From: Streptomyces seoulensis
Lineage (GTDB): Bacteria; Actinomycetota; Actinomycetes; Streptomycetales; Streptomycetaceae
DNA length: 64,000 nt
Direction of reading: 5' to 3'
NCBI RefSeq assembly: GCF_004328625.1
Contig: NZ_CP032229.1
Location: forward strand, 4,030,001 to 4,094,000
Positions 27,385 to 35,779 of this stretch are shown piece by piece (position 1 is the stretch's first letter; each line of letters starts with the position of its first letter). The notes under the pieces are model-generated. The model made no database searches. It was given only the letters and a program-made list of their open reading frames with translations, and was not told where the DNA came from. The position numbers and the translations under genes are program-made.

Positions 27385-28441
27385 ACCCGTGCTGGAGGCG
27401 CGCGGCCTGGTCAAGCACTATCCGCTGACCCGGGGCATCGTGCTGCGCAAGCAGATCGGCGCCGTGAAGGCCGTCGACGGCGTCGACTTCAGCCTCGGCC
27501 GGGGCGAGACCCTCGGCATCGTGGGCGAGTCGGGGTGCGGCAAGTCCACGGTGGCCAGGCTGCTCTGCCATCTGGAGCGGCCCACCGAGGGCGAGATCCG
27601 GTTCCGGGGCGAGGACATCACCGGTGCGTCCGGGCGACGGCTGAAGGAGGTGCGCCGGAACATCCAGATGGTGTTCCAGGACCCGTACACCTCGCTCAAC
27701 CCCCGGATGACGGTGGGGGACATCGTCGGGGAGCCGTACGAGATCCACCCCGAGGCCGCGCCGAAGGGTGAACGGCGGCGCAAGGTGCAGGAGTTGCTGG
27801 AGGTGGTGGGGCTCGACCCGGAGTTCCTGAACCGGTATCCGCATCAGTTCTCCGGCGGTCAGCGGCAGCGGATCGGCATCGCACGGGCGCTGGCGCTGCG
27901 CCCCGAGGTGATCGTCGCGGACGAGCCGGTGTCCGCGCTGGACGTGTCGGTGCAGGCGCAGGTGATCAACCTGCTGGACCGGCTCCAGGCGGAGTTCGGG
28001 CTGTCCTACGTGTTCATCGCGCACGACCTGTCGATCGTCCGGCACATCTCGGACCGGGTCGCGGTGATGTACCTGGGCCGGATCGTGGAGACCGGCACGG
28101 ACGCGGAGATCTACGAGCACCCCACCCACCCGTACACCCAGGCGCTGCTGTCGGCGGTGCCGGTGCCCGACCCGGAGGCGCGGGCGCACCGGGACCGGAT
28201 CATCCTGAGCGGTGATGTGCCGTCCCCGACCGCGATCCCGTCCGGCTGCCGGTTCCGCACCCGGTGCTGGAAGGCGGAGGAGCGGTGTGCGCGGGAGGTG
28301 CCGGAGCTGGCGGTGCCGGAGGAGTTCCGTGCCGTGGGCGGGCCGGTCGCGCATCCGTCGGCGTGCCTGTTCGCGGCCGAGCGGCAGGTCGTGCCGGGGG
28401 CCATGGAGGATCACGGCGGGCACGGCAACGGGCCGGGATGA
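27368..28441 (+). CDS. Importer 3 ATPase F (OppF/DppF family)
   Basis: A 357-residue ABC ATPase, last gene of the importer 3 operon. Walker [10 protein letters not shown], signature [19 protein letters not shown], Walker [14 protein letters not shown], Cys tail [15 protein letters not shown], then a His/Gly-rich end ([12 protein letters not shown]). It lacks the acidic 45-residue N terminus of the importer 1 copy. GGAGGG upstream supports ATG 27368. Its stop codon lies in the left arm of the terminator. Confidence 0.93.
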   Translation: MVSTAEPVLEARGLVKHYPLTRGIVLRKQIGAVKAVDGVDFSLGRGETLGIVGESGCGKSTVARLLCHLERPTEGEIRFRGEDITGASGRRLKEVRRNIQMVFQDPYTSLNPRMTVGDIVGEPYEIHPEAAPKGERRRKVQELLEVVGLDPEFLNRYPHQFSGGQRQRIGIARALALRPEVIVADEPVSALDVSVQAQVINLLDRLQAEFGLSYVFIAHDLSIVRHISDRVAVMYLGRIVETGTDAEIYEHPTHPYTQALLSAVPVPDPEARAHRDRIILSGDVPSPTAIPSGCRFRTRCWKAEERCAREVPELAVPEEFRAVGGPVAHPSACLFAAERQVVPGAMEDHGGHGNGPG

Positions 28442-28460
28442 CATGGCGTGATCCCGGCCC
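28430..28460 (+). terminator. Hairpin terminator of importer 3 operon
   Basis: A 10-bp perfect stem (GGGCCGGGAT at 28430-28439, ATCCCGGCCC at 28451-28460) with an 11-nt loop that includes the stop codon of the last ATPase gene. Confidence 0.7.
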
Positions 28461-28542
28461 GTCTCACGGCACCCGCACGGCCGTACGCGATCAGCCTCGC
28501 GGGTGCTCATATCTGTGCGGCTTCGGCGAAGTTGCCGGTGCG

Positions 28543-30678
28543 TTAACGCTGTTCGGGCCGGCCCAGAGCGCGCTTGAGGAAGTCGACCTGGAGGAGGAGC
28601 AGGTTCTCCGCGACCTGTTCCTGCGGGGTCATGTGGGTGACGCCGGACAGCGGGAGCACCTCGTGCGGGCGGCCGGCGGCCAGCAGGGCGGAGGAGAGCC
28701 GGAGGGTGTGTGCGGCCACCACATTGTCGTCGGCGAGGCCATGGATGATCATCATGGGCCGGTGCGGCTCGGCCGGATCGGAGAGGCCCTCGTCGGTGAT
28801 CAGGGAGCTGCGGGCGTAGCTCTCCGGGTCCGCGTCGGGGTCGCCCAGGTAGCGCTCGGTGTAGTGGGTGTCGTACAGCCGCCAGTCGGTGACCGGGGCG
28901 CCGACGACGCCCGCGTGGAAGACGTCCGGGCGGCGCAGGACGGCCAGCGCGGAGAGGTAACCGCCGTACGACCAGCCCCGGATGGCCACGCGGTCGAGGT
29001 CCAGCGGGTAGCGCTTGGCCAGGTCGTGCAGGGCGTCGATCTGGTCGTCGAGGGTGACCGTGAAGTCCTGGTGGATGGACTTCTCCCACTCGGGGGAGCG
29101 CCCGGGGGTGCCCCGGCCGTCCGCGACGATCACCGCGAAGCCCTGGTCGGCGAACCACTGCGAGGTCAGATGGGCGTTGTGGGCGGCGACGACCCGCTGG
29201 CCGTGCGGGCCGCCGTAGGGGTCGAGCAGGACGGGCAGGGGAGTGTCGCCGGGGTAGTCCGACGGCATAAGCACGGCGCACGGAATTCGCCGTGCGCCCC
29301 CCTCGGTCAGGGTCACGCGGGGGGACAAACCGGGGTCTTCGGCGTACGAGCGGACAGCGAGCGCCGATTTTCCGTCACGCAGCACCTGGACACGGGCGCC
29401 GGGACTGTCCAGGGTCGCGGAAATCAGCACGGTCACCTCGCCCGAGCGCACCGCCGAGTGCACGCCGGGCTCCTGCGACACGCGCTCCACGCCCGCCTCG
29501 CCGACCCGGTACACATGGATCTCGCCGGTCTCGGGGTCCTCGGCCGCCGCTCCCGCCGAGGCCGAGACCAGTACGCCGTCCGACGACACGTCCAGCACCG
29601 CGCGGATGTGCAACTCCGGTCCGGTCAGCGGGCGTTCGCCCACGGTGAGGACCCGCGCGCCGCCCTCGTCCGCGATGCGGACCAGCTGTCCGGAGGGGGT
29701 CCAGGCGGGCACCCCGGCGAAAAGATCAAGCCATGTTGGATCTTCGTCGGCGTGCAGGGTCCGGGTCTCGCCGGTGTCCGGGTCGAGGGTGAGGACGAGG
29801 GTGCCGCGCTGGTCCCGCGACTGCACCTGGAGAAGGGGCGCACCCGCCTGTGACCAGTGCACTCGCGTCAGATAGGGGTACCGCTCACGGTCCCAGCGGA
29901 TCTCGGTGCGGGTGCCGTCCAGGCCGATGACGAACAGGGTCACCTCGGCGTTGGCGGTGCCGGCGGCCGGGTAGCGCACGTGGTGTGGCTCACGGTCGGG
30001 GTGTGACGTGTCCGCGATCCACCAGCGCCGCACCGGCGTGTCGTCCACCCGCGCCACCAGCAGCCGGTCCGACGCGGGGGACCACCAGAAGCCCCGCGTA
30101 CGGTCCATCTCCTCGGCCGCGATGAACTCCGCCAGGCCGTAGGTCACTTCGTCGCTCTCGGGGGTGGCCAGCGCCCGGTCGTCGTCGCCCTCGGCACCGA
30201 CCACGCGCAGCTCGCCCCCGGCGACGTACGCGACGCGGGTGCCGTCGGGGGCGGGGCGGGGGTCGATCACCGGGCCGGGGACGGGGAGTTCGCGAGCGGT
30301 GCCGGCGCGCAGCTCGGCCGTGAACAGCCGCCCGGACAAGGCGAAAGAGGCCAGTTCGGCGGCGGCGTCGGTGGCGTATCCGACGATGCCCGCGCCGCCC
30401 TCGCGGCTGCGTTCGCGGCGGGCGCGTTCCTCGGGGGACAGCTCCTCGTCGGCACCCGCGAGGAGGGCTCCGGGGTCGGCGGCGAGGCGTTCGGTGCCGT
30501 CCGAGGTGTCCAGTACCCACAGGGAGTTGGCGCGGTCCGTGCCGGAGCCGGAGCGCAGGAACGCGACACGGGAGCCGTCGGGGGCCACGGTGAACGCGCG
30601 CGGCGCGCCGAGCGAGAAGCGCTGCGTCCGGGCGTGTCGGCGGGGGAAGGAGTCGGTGCCGGCTGTCTGGGTCGTCAT
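28543..30678 (-). CDS. S9 family peptidase (prolyl oligopeptidase / dipeptidyl-peptidase IV-like)
   Basis: A 711-residue serine peptidase without a signal peptide, so probably cytoplasmic. The N-terminal two thirds form a beta-propeller (repeated W and DG motifs; EEMDRTRGFWWSP holds the Glu-Glu pair typical of DPP-IV-like enzymes that hold the substrate amino terminus). The C-terminal hydrolase domain has the nucleophile elbow GWSYGG (S570), the acid at D650 or D651 (ADDNV) and H682 (GVTHM). ATG 30678 is preferred; earlier in-frame starts add an unconserved stretch. It is convergent with importer 3, so cleavage of imported peptides is an attractive but unproven role. Confidence 0.93.
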   Translation of the reverse strand: MTTQTAGTDSFPRRHARTQRFSLGAPRAFTVAPDGSRVAFLRSGSGTDRANSLWVLDTSDGTERLAADPGALLAGADEELSPEERARRERSREGGAGIVGYATDAAAELASFALSGRLFTAELRAGTARELPVPGPVIDPRPAPDGTRVAYVAGGELRVVGAEGDDDRALATPESDEVTYGLAEFIAAEEMDRTRGFWWSPASDRLLVARVDDTPVRRWWIADTSHPDREPHHVRYPAAGTANAEVTLFVIGLDGTRTEIRWDRERYPYLTRVHWSQAGAPLLQVQSRDQRGTLVLTLDPDTGETRTLHADEDPTWLDLFAGVPAWTPSGQLVRIADEGGARVLTVGERPLTGPELHIRAVLDVSSDGVLVSASAGAAAEDPETGEIHVYRVGEAGVERVSQEPGVHSAVRSGEVTVLISATLDSPGARVQVLRDGKSALAVRSYAEDPGLSPRVTLTEGGARRIPCAVLMPSDYPGDTPLPVLLDPYGGPHGQRVVAAHNAHLTSQWFADQGFAVIVADGRGTPGRSPEWEKSIHQDFTVTLDDQIDALHDLAKRYPLDLDRVAIRGWSYGGYLSALAVLRRPDVFHAGVVGAPVTDWRLYDTHYTERYLGDPDADPESYARSSLITDEGLSDPAEPHRPMMIIHGLADDNVVAAHTLRLSSALLAAGRPHEVLPLSGVTHMTPQEQVAENLLLLQVDFLKRALGRPEQR

Positions 30679-30893
30679 GGCCCGACCATATTGGCCATGC
30701 GCCCCCTTGTGCGGCCGTGCGCCGAGCGATGCGCGAGCACACATAGTTATGATCACTGTCGCTGCGTGGGTATGAACCTGGCGGCGTCCGCGTGGACTTG
30801 GCTTCCGGGCCGGTCCGCCGGGGCTGTACCGAAGTCACAACCCCCATAGTCCGAACCCCCCGTGTCCCTGGGATTCATTGGAGGTGAGCCGCC

Positions 30894-31088
30894 GTGGCAC
30901 TCTCGATTTCGGCGGTGGTGCTGCTGGCGATCATCGTCTTCCTGCTGATCAAGAAGTCGGGACTGAAGGGGGGACACGCCGCCATCTGCATGCTCCTCGG
31001 CTTCTATCTCGCCTCCTCGACCATCGCACCCACGATCAGCGAGCTGACCACGAACGTCGCCAGCATGATCGGCAGCATCAAGTTCTGA
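30894..31088 (+). CDS. Small integral membrane protein, 64 aa
   Basis: GTG 30894 with GGAGG at 30880-30884 opens a 64-codon gene with two hydrophobic segments (ISAVVLLAIIVFLLI, 5-19; AAICMLLGFYLASSTIA, about 29-45) and a Ser/Thr-rich tail ending IGSIKF. Codon bias is that of a real gene. From memory, short proteins with a GFYLAS-type motif recur in Streptomyces, but I know no assigned function. It is monocistronic, between the peptidase (divergent) and the Rho paralogue (convergent, 44 bp away). Confidence 0.8.
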   Translation: MALSISAVVLLAIIVFLLIKKSGLKGGHAAICMLLGFYLASSTIAPTISELTTNVASMIGSIKF

Positions 31089-31132
31089 CGCGGGGCGGGG
31101 TGATGGCGTCCGCCGTCGCCCCTCCTGTGTGA

Positions 31133-32254
31133 TCAGCTCGTCGGCAGCGTGGGCTGGACGCGGCGCAGGAACGTGGCGTTGTCCGGGGTCTCGCGCAGTC
31201 GTCCCAGCAGGGTCTCCAGGGACGCGTCCCCGTGTGCGCGCAGGGCGCGGCGCAGGCCCCTGGTGATGGCCAACTCTTCTCGGGTGAAGAGGAGTTCCTC
31301 GCGGCGGGTGCCGGTGCGGTCGATGTCCACGGGCGGGAAGACGCGGCGGGACGCCAGTTCGCGGTCCAGCCGGAGTTCCATGTTGCCGGTGCTCTTCAGC
31401 TCCTCGAAGAAGAAGCCGTCGGCGCGGGAGCCGGTGTCCACGAGCGCGGTCGCGAGGATCGTCAGCGAGCCGCCCTCCTCCGCCTGCCGTGCGGCGCCGA
31501 AGAACCGCTTGGGGCCCAGCAGCGCGCCCGCGTCCACGCCTCCGCTGAGGGTACGGCCGCCCGCCGCCGAGGCGTTGTTGTGCGCGCGGCAGAGGCGGGT
31601 CAGCGAGTCCAGCAGGATCACCACGTCCTCCCCGGCCTCCACCTGCCGCTTGGCCCGCTCCACGACGAGGTCCGCGAGCGCGATGTGGTCCTTGGCGGGG
31701 CGGTCGAAGGTGGAGGCGTACACCTCGCCGCGTACCGACCTGCGCATGTCGGTGACTTCCTCCGGGCGTTCGTCCAGCAGCAGCACCATCAGGCGGCACT
31801 CGGGGTGGTTGCCCGCGACGGCCGCGGCGAGCTGCTGGATGAGTACGGTCTTGCCGCTCTTCGGCGGCGCGACGATGAGGCCCCGCTGTCCCTTGCCCAC
31901 GGGGGCGAGCAGGTCGGTCAGGCGGCCGGCCAGGCCGGAGGCGGGGTGCTCCAGGCGCATCCGCCGGTGGGGGTGGAGGGGGGTCAGGTCGCGGAAGTTC
32001 CTCCGCTGCCCTGCGGGGGCGTCGGCACTGGTCACCTCCGTGAGGGCCCGCTGGGGTCCGGCGACGCCCTCCACGAGGTCGCCCTTGCGGAGGCCGTGGC
32101 GCCGGATCAGCGACGCCGGGACCTGCGGGTCTCCCGGGGCGGGCAGGAGGCTCGCGGCGGCCCGCAGGTGGCCCTTGCCGTGCGCGTCGATGTCGAGGAC
32201 GCCGGTGAGGGTGGTGTTCTGGGTTCTGATCGGGCGTTCGAGGGTGGTGGTCAT
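31133..32254 (-). CDS. rho: Rho-family transcription termination factor, short paralogue
   Basis: A 373-residue RecA-fold hexameric helicase homologue. All motor motifs are present: Walker A APPKSGKT (129-136), MVLLLDERPEEVTDM, VVILLDSLTRL (Walker B), the GGVDAGALLGPKRFFGAAR R-loop region and TGNMELRLDRELASRRVFP. It lacks the long Arg-rich N-terminal extension of the usual actinobacterial Rho and starts at the RNA-binding OB fold. There the aromatic residues that hold RNA in E. coli Rho (F62, F64, Y80) align with K27, H29 and Q44. It is therefore probably a paralogue with altered RNA recognition rather than the housekeeping factor. ATG 32254 is close to an AAAGGA-like site. It is monocistronic with a leader of about 210 nt. 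Confidence 0.88.
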   Translation of the reverse strand: MTTTLERPIRTQNTTLTGVLDIDAHGKGHLRAAASLLPAPGDPQVPASLIRRHGLRKGDLVEGVAGPQRALTEVTSADAPAGQRRNFRDLTPLHPHRRMRLEHPASGLAGRLTDLLAPVGKGQRGLIVAPPKSGKTVLIQQLAAAVAGNHPECRLMVLLLDERPEEVTDMRRSVRGEVYASTFDRPAKDHIALADLVVERAKRQVEAGEDVVILLDSLTRLCRAHNNASAAGGRTLSGGVDAGALLGPKRFFGAARQAEEGGSLTILATALVDTGSRADGFFFEELKSTGNMELRLDRELASRRVFPPVDIDRTGTRREELLFTREELAITRGLRRALRAHGDASLETLLGRLRETPDNATFLRRVQPTLPTS

Positions 32255-32360
32255 GATGGGGTGTGTCCTTTCCGGACAGGTTCAGGAAGGGCCGCAGATC
32301 ACGAAGACGCCTGCCTCCGGGCGACGGAAACGCACCACTGACGGAGCGAGAAAGCCCTGG

Positions 32361-32405
32361 TCACGGGGTGCTGAAGCGAAGAAGCCCGGCCTGGTCGAAG
32401 ACCAT
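32361..32405 (-). CDS. Possible leader peptide upstream of the Rho paralogue
   Basis: Between the candidate promoter and the Rho start lies a 14-codon frame (ATG 32405 to TGA 32361) encoding MVFDQAGLLRFSTP, with 12 of 14 third positions G or C. No Shine-Dalgarno is visible, so translation is uncertain. E. coli rho also has a translated leader frame (rhoL), which makes the position suggestive. Confidence 0.25.
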   Translation of the reverse strand: MVFDQAGLLRFSTP

Positions 32406-32474
32406 CGGCACGAGGGCTGAGAGAGAAGTGCGACACCGGCGCCGGACATGGGGCGCGGGCATGCCGCTCATTGC

Positions 32475-32502
32475 ACTGTACCGGGGTGGAGGGTCACGTC
32501 AA
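32475..32502 (-). promoter_or_regulatory. Candidate sigma-70-type promoter of the Rho paralogue
   Basis: On the minus strand TTGACG (32502-32497), a 16-bp spacer and TACAGT (32480-32475) form a good principal-sigma promoter. Transcription would start near 32468, giving a leader of roughly 210 nt before ATG 32254. The remaining stretch 32255-32474 holds no other gene than the possible leader peptide. Confidence 0.55.
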
Positions 32503-32626
32503 GGGGGAGACGGTACGGAGGGGTGTGCCGGGGCGCAACATCGTCTGTGCTGAACTGGGCCCGGTGCCGCACCAGTCGACGTTCGCCCTGTAGCGAGGCC
32601 CGCCGTCGGCGGCGTCCGGGGCTGGC

Positions 32627-32632
32627 GATAAT
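32627..32632 (+). promoter_or_regulatory. -10 element for a probably leaderless DinB/DUF664 gene
   Basis: GATAAT ends 6 nt before ATG 32639 and no Shine-Dalgarno is present, so transcription should start at or next to the start codon. Confidence 0.5.
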
Positions 32633-32638
32633 CGGCCG

Positions 32639-33151
32639 ATGAGCGCCATCGATCGTCCTATCCCGCCCCTGAACGCCGACGAGCGCACGACGCTGGAAAG
32701 CTGGCTCGACTTTCACCGCGCCACACTGGCCATGAAGTGCGAGGGGCTGGACGATGAGCAGGCCGCCGTCGCGTCCGTGCCGCCGTCCGGCTTCACGTTG
32801 ACCGGCCTGGTCCAGCACATGGCGGAGGTGGAGCGGAACTGGTTCCGTCGCGTGTTCGCCGGCGAGCAGGCTCCGCGCATCTACGGCCCGCAGGCCGACT
32901 CGGACGGCCCCGACGGCGGCTTCGACCTTGCTGAGGGCGCCACCCTGAGCGACGCCCTCGCCACCTGGCACGCGGAGATCGCCCGCGCCCGCGAGCACTG
33001 CGCCGGCCGCGCTCTGACCGATACGGGCCGCTTCATGGAGCAGGACGTCAACCTCCGCTGGATCCACGTCCACATGATCGAGGAGTACGCCCGCCACAAC
33101 GGCCACGCCGACCTGATCCGGGAACGCGTCGACGGCACCACCGGCGTGTAG
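32639..33151 (+). CDS. DinB-superfamily protein (DUF664), possible mycothiol S-transferase
   Basis: A 170-residue four-helix-bundle protein of the DinB/YfiT superfamily. Conserved DUF664 segments are [18 protein letters not shown] (with the first metal-type His) and [22 protein letters not shown] (second and third). Members of this superfamily in actinobacteria include mycothiol-dependent S-transferases (the M. smegmatis MST is, as I recall, a DUF664 protein), and mshB lies 1.2 kb downstream, so conjugation of mycothiol to electrophiles is a reasonable guess. The mRNA is probably leaderless. Confidence 0.82.
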   Translation: MSAIDRPIPPLNADERTTLESWLDFHRATLAMKCEGLDDEQAAVASVPPSGFTLTGLVQHMAEVERNWFRRVFAGEQAPRIYGPQADSDGPDGGFDLAEGATLSDALATWHAEIARAREHCAGRALTDTGRFMEQDVNLRWIHVHMIEEYARHNGHADLIRERVDGTTGV

Positions 33152-33478
33152 CGCCGGATCATGCCGCCCTGCTCCTTGTGAGTGATCCGGCGCGTTCGCG
33201 GCTCGTGGCCGCACCGGAACCGGGGCCACCGTGCTCCGGTCGGACGGGTGGTCATTAAGACCTGGAAGACCGGGGGAAAGCACCCCACCAAACCCCACCC
33301 CTCCCGCCCACGGCGGCAGCCTCACTCGGGCGGGTGAACTTGACTGTTTCCGCTGGCAATTGGCACCCTCGGCGGCTCTAGGCTCAGCGGCAAGACAACA
33401 GCGGACATACGTCGGCCCCCGCCGGGAGTGGCTTCCCAGTGCGAGGGCCTGACCATCAAGGAAGAGAACCGCTTCCCG
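33152..33478 (+). promoter_or_regulatory. Intergenic region before the winged-helix regulator
   Basis: No gene is supported. TTGACT (about 33340) and TAGGCT (about 33380) are present but too far apart to form one promoter. If the regulator starts at GTG 33428 instead of ATG 33479, the last 51 bases are coding. Confidence 0.35.
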
Positions 33479-34303
33479 ATGGGTAACCAGAACCCTAGCG
33501 CGCCCTCGCGCGTCCGGTCCCGTATTGCGGGACACGACCACCCGAACCGGGGTGGTCTCATCCACGACAACTCCCGCCACACCGCCCGCTTCACGGTGAT
33601 CGGCAACCACCTCGCCCAGCACGCGGACCTCTCCCTGCTGGCGATCGGCCTCGGCACGCACATCCAGTCGCTGCCGCGAGGCGCCCGCATCGACATCAAG
33701 ACCCTGGCCGCCCGCTTCCCCGAGGGCGTCACCCGTATCGCCGCCGCCCTGCGGGAGCTGGAGAAACACGGCTACCTGCGCCGCGAACGGCTGCGCATCC
33801 CCGGCGGCCGCATCGTCACGCGTACGGTCTCCTGCAACCAGCCGGGTCACAGCCGCGAGGCGAACGAACCCCGCCCGCGCCGCACCCCGACCCCACGCCC
33901 CAAGGCCCTCCCCGCCGTACCCACACCGGTCACCTCCGCCCTCCTCCACCCCGCCACCGACCTCCTCGCGGGCCTCCGCCGCCACGACAGCCGCCTGCTG
34001 CTCTCCGTCACCGACACGGCACACCTCGCCCCCGGTGTCGCCGCGTGGCTGGAGCGGGACGTCGCCCCGGCCGAGGTACGCCGCGCCCTGATCGACGGCC
34101 TGCCGACGGAGCCGCTGCACCGCCCGGCCGCCCTGCTCGCCCACCGCCTGACCAGGCACCTGCCACCCCCACCCCCGTTCAGGCCGCCCGCCCCGGAACC
34201 TCCGGTACGCCACCCCCTCCAGAACTGCGACGGCTGCAACCGGGCCTTCCGGGCCCCGGAGCCGGGCCGCTGCCGCGACTGCCGGAGGCACCCAGCCCAC
34301 TGA
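33479..34303 (+). CDS. Winged-helix DNA-binding protein with C-terminal zinc ribbon
   Basis: A 274-residue protein. An N-terminal winged helix-turn-helix is visible in residues about 30-110 ([22 protein letters not shown], then [18 protein letters not shown] as the wing). A basic Pro/Arg linker follows, then a helical middle ([22 protein letters not shown]) and a Pro-rich segment leading to a C-terminal CDGCNRAF...GRCRDC zinc ribbon. This arrangement recurs in Streptomyces proteins annotated only as helix-turn-helix proteins; target unknown. The start is uncertain: GTG 33428 is in frame, 17 codons upstream, and the intervening peptide looks conserved-like (EGLTIKEENRFP). Confidence 0.78.
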   Translation: MGNQNPSAPSRVRSRIAGHDHPNRGGLIHDNSRHTARFTVIGNHLAQHADLSLLAIGLGTHIQSLPRGARIDIKTLAARFPEGVTRIAAALRELEKHGYLRRERLRIPGGRIVTRTVSCNQPGHSREANEPRPRRTPTPRPKALPAVPTPVTSALLHPATDLLAGLRRHDSRLLLSVTDTAHLAPGVAAWLERDVAPAEVRRALIDGLPTEPLHRPAALLAHRLTRHLPPPPPFRPPAPEPPVRHPLQNCDGCNRAFRAPEPGRCRDCRRHPAH

Positions 34304-34370
34304 GGCGTGGGAGACCGAGCTGCACGGTCCCCGATGGGACCGTCGGGAGTACCACGGGTGCCCCGCCTCG

Positions 34371-34376
34371 TACGCT
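34371..34376 (+). promoter_or_regulatory. -10-like element directly upstream of mshB
   Basis: TACGCT ends 7 nt before ATG 34384 with no Shine-Dalgarno between, consistent with a leaderless mshB transcript. Confidence 0.4.
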
Positions 34377-34383
34377 GGACCCC

Positions 34384-35226
34384 ATGACCGAACTGCCCGC
34401 CCGGCGTCTGCTGCTCGTGCATGCGCATCCTGATGACGAGTCGATCAACAATGGCGCGACCATGGCCAAGTACGTGGCCGAGGGGGCTCATGTGACTCTG
34501 GTGACCTGCACGCTGGGGGAGCGGGGGGAGGTGATCCCGGCGGAGCTGCGGCATCTGGAGGGGGCCGCGCTCGGGGCGTACCGGCGGGGCGAGCTGGACG
34601 CCGCCCTCACGGAGCTGGGGGTCGAGGACGTGCGGGTGCTCGGGTATCAGGACTCCGGGATGATGGGGCTGCCCGACAACGACGACCCCGCCGTCTTCTG
34701 GCAGGCCGGCCTCGATGAGGCCGCCGGGGCGCTCGCGGACGTGATGGTGGAGGTCCGGCCGCAGGTCGTCGTCGCGTACGACGACAACGGCGGGTACGGC
34801 CACCCCGACCACATCCAGGCCCACCGGATCGCGATGCGCGCCGTCGAGCTGGCCGAGGGCCGGGGGCACCGGGTGGACAAGGTCTACTGGAACCGCATGC
34901 CCCGCTCGGTCGTCGAGGACGCCTTCGCGCGGCTCGCCGAGGAGCTGCCCGGCCTGCCGTTCGGCAAGAGCGCCGACATCGCCGACCTGCCCGGTGTGGT
35001 CCCGGACGAGCGGATCACCACCGCCGTCGACGGCACCGCGTACGCCGCCGCCAAGGCCGCCGCGATGCGCGCCCACGCCACCCAGATCACCGTCGCGGGC
35101 GAGTACTTCGCGCTCTCCAACGACCTCGCCCAGCCGCTGTTCACCACCGAGTACTACGAACTGGTGCGGGGCAGCGCCGAACCCGGCGAGAGCGACCTCT
35201 TCGCCGGAGTGGAGGTGGCGTCATGA
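34384..35226 (+). CDS. mshB: GlcNAc-Ins deacetylase (mycothiol biosynthesis)
   Basis: A 280-residue zinc amidase of the PIG-L/LmbE family that removes the acetyl group from N-acetylglucosaminyl-inositol, the second step of mycothiol synthesis. The active-site motif is AHPDDE: H15 and D18 are zinc ligands and D17 is the catalytic base. The second motif, [10 protein letters not shown], supplies the third ligand H143. The later segment [12 protein letters not shown] is typical of MshB rather than of the mycothiol-conjugate amidase Mca, which supports the specific call. The 3' end overlaps the next membrane-protein gene by 4 nt (ATGA). Confidence 0.93.
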   Translation: MTELPARRLLLVHAHPDDESINNGATMAKYVAEGAHVTLVTCTLGERGEVIPAELRHLEGAALGAYRRGELDAALTELGVEDVRVLGYQDSGMMGLPDNDDPAVFWQAGLDEAAGALADVMVEVRPQVVVAYDDNGGYGHPDHIQAHRIAMRAVELAEGRGHRVDKVYWNRMPRSVVEDAFARLAEELPGLPFGKSADIADLPGVVPDERITTAVDGTAYAAAKAAAMRAHATQITVAGEYFALSNDLAQPLFTTEYYELVRGSAEPGESDLFAGVEVAS

Positions 35227-35627
35227 GCGCCTCGATGCTCGCCCAGCCGCTGCAACGCCCGTCGCTGGGCCGGATGGCCGCGCTGCTCGGGCTCGCCCTG
35301 CTCGGCGCGGTCGTCGGCGTCGCCGGGGCGCTGGTGCAGGCCGGCTGGTTCCCGCTCGGCCTGCTGCTCGCCCTCGCGGGCGCGGGCGGGCTGTTCCTCG
35401 GCGGCGGCTACGCGCTGCGCGGCCGCTCCGGCGCGGTCGCCCCGGTGCTCGGCTGGGTCGTCGCGGTCATCCTGCTCACCGCCAGCCGCCCGGAAGGTGA
35501 CTTCCTGTTCGGCGCGGGTGGCGGCTCGTACGTCTTCCTGCTCGGAGGCATGGCCCTCGCTGTGATCTGCGCCACCTTGGCCCCCGGACGGCAACCCGAC
35601 GGCGACGCCGACCGACTTGGCAAGTGA
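35223..35627 (+). CDS. Small membrane protein translationally coupled to mshB (DUF6113-like)
   Basis: A 134-residue protein with four hydrophobic segments (about 18-38, 44-62, 72-86, 99-119) and short Arg-containing loops. It starts at ATG 35223 overlapping the mshB stop as ATGA. I know no function; the same pairing of mshB with a small membrane protein occurs in other actinobacteria (from memory), so it may assist mycothiol metabolism or simply share expression. It ends in a short hydrophilic tail ([13 protein letters not shown]). Confidence 0.8.
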   Translation: MSASMLAQPLQRPSLGRMAALLGLALLGAVVGVAGALVQAGWFPLGLLLALAGAGGLFLGGGYALRGRSGAVAPVLGWVVAVILLTASRPEGDFLFGAGGGSYVFLLGGMALAVICATLAPGRQPDGDADRLGK

Positions 35628-35779
35628 CGTACCACTTCGCGGGGCCCTCGTGCGGGTCCAGTGCGGATTTCCCCGGCGGTCGTGGGATTCGCGCCAGAGG
35701 TGGCCAGTATGGTGGTGCGCGCCGCCGAGATGCCCGCTGAGGTCGTGACGGGCGGCGGAGCCAACCGGGAGAACCTGCC

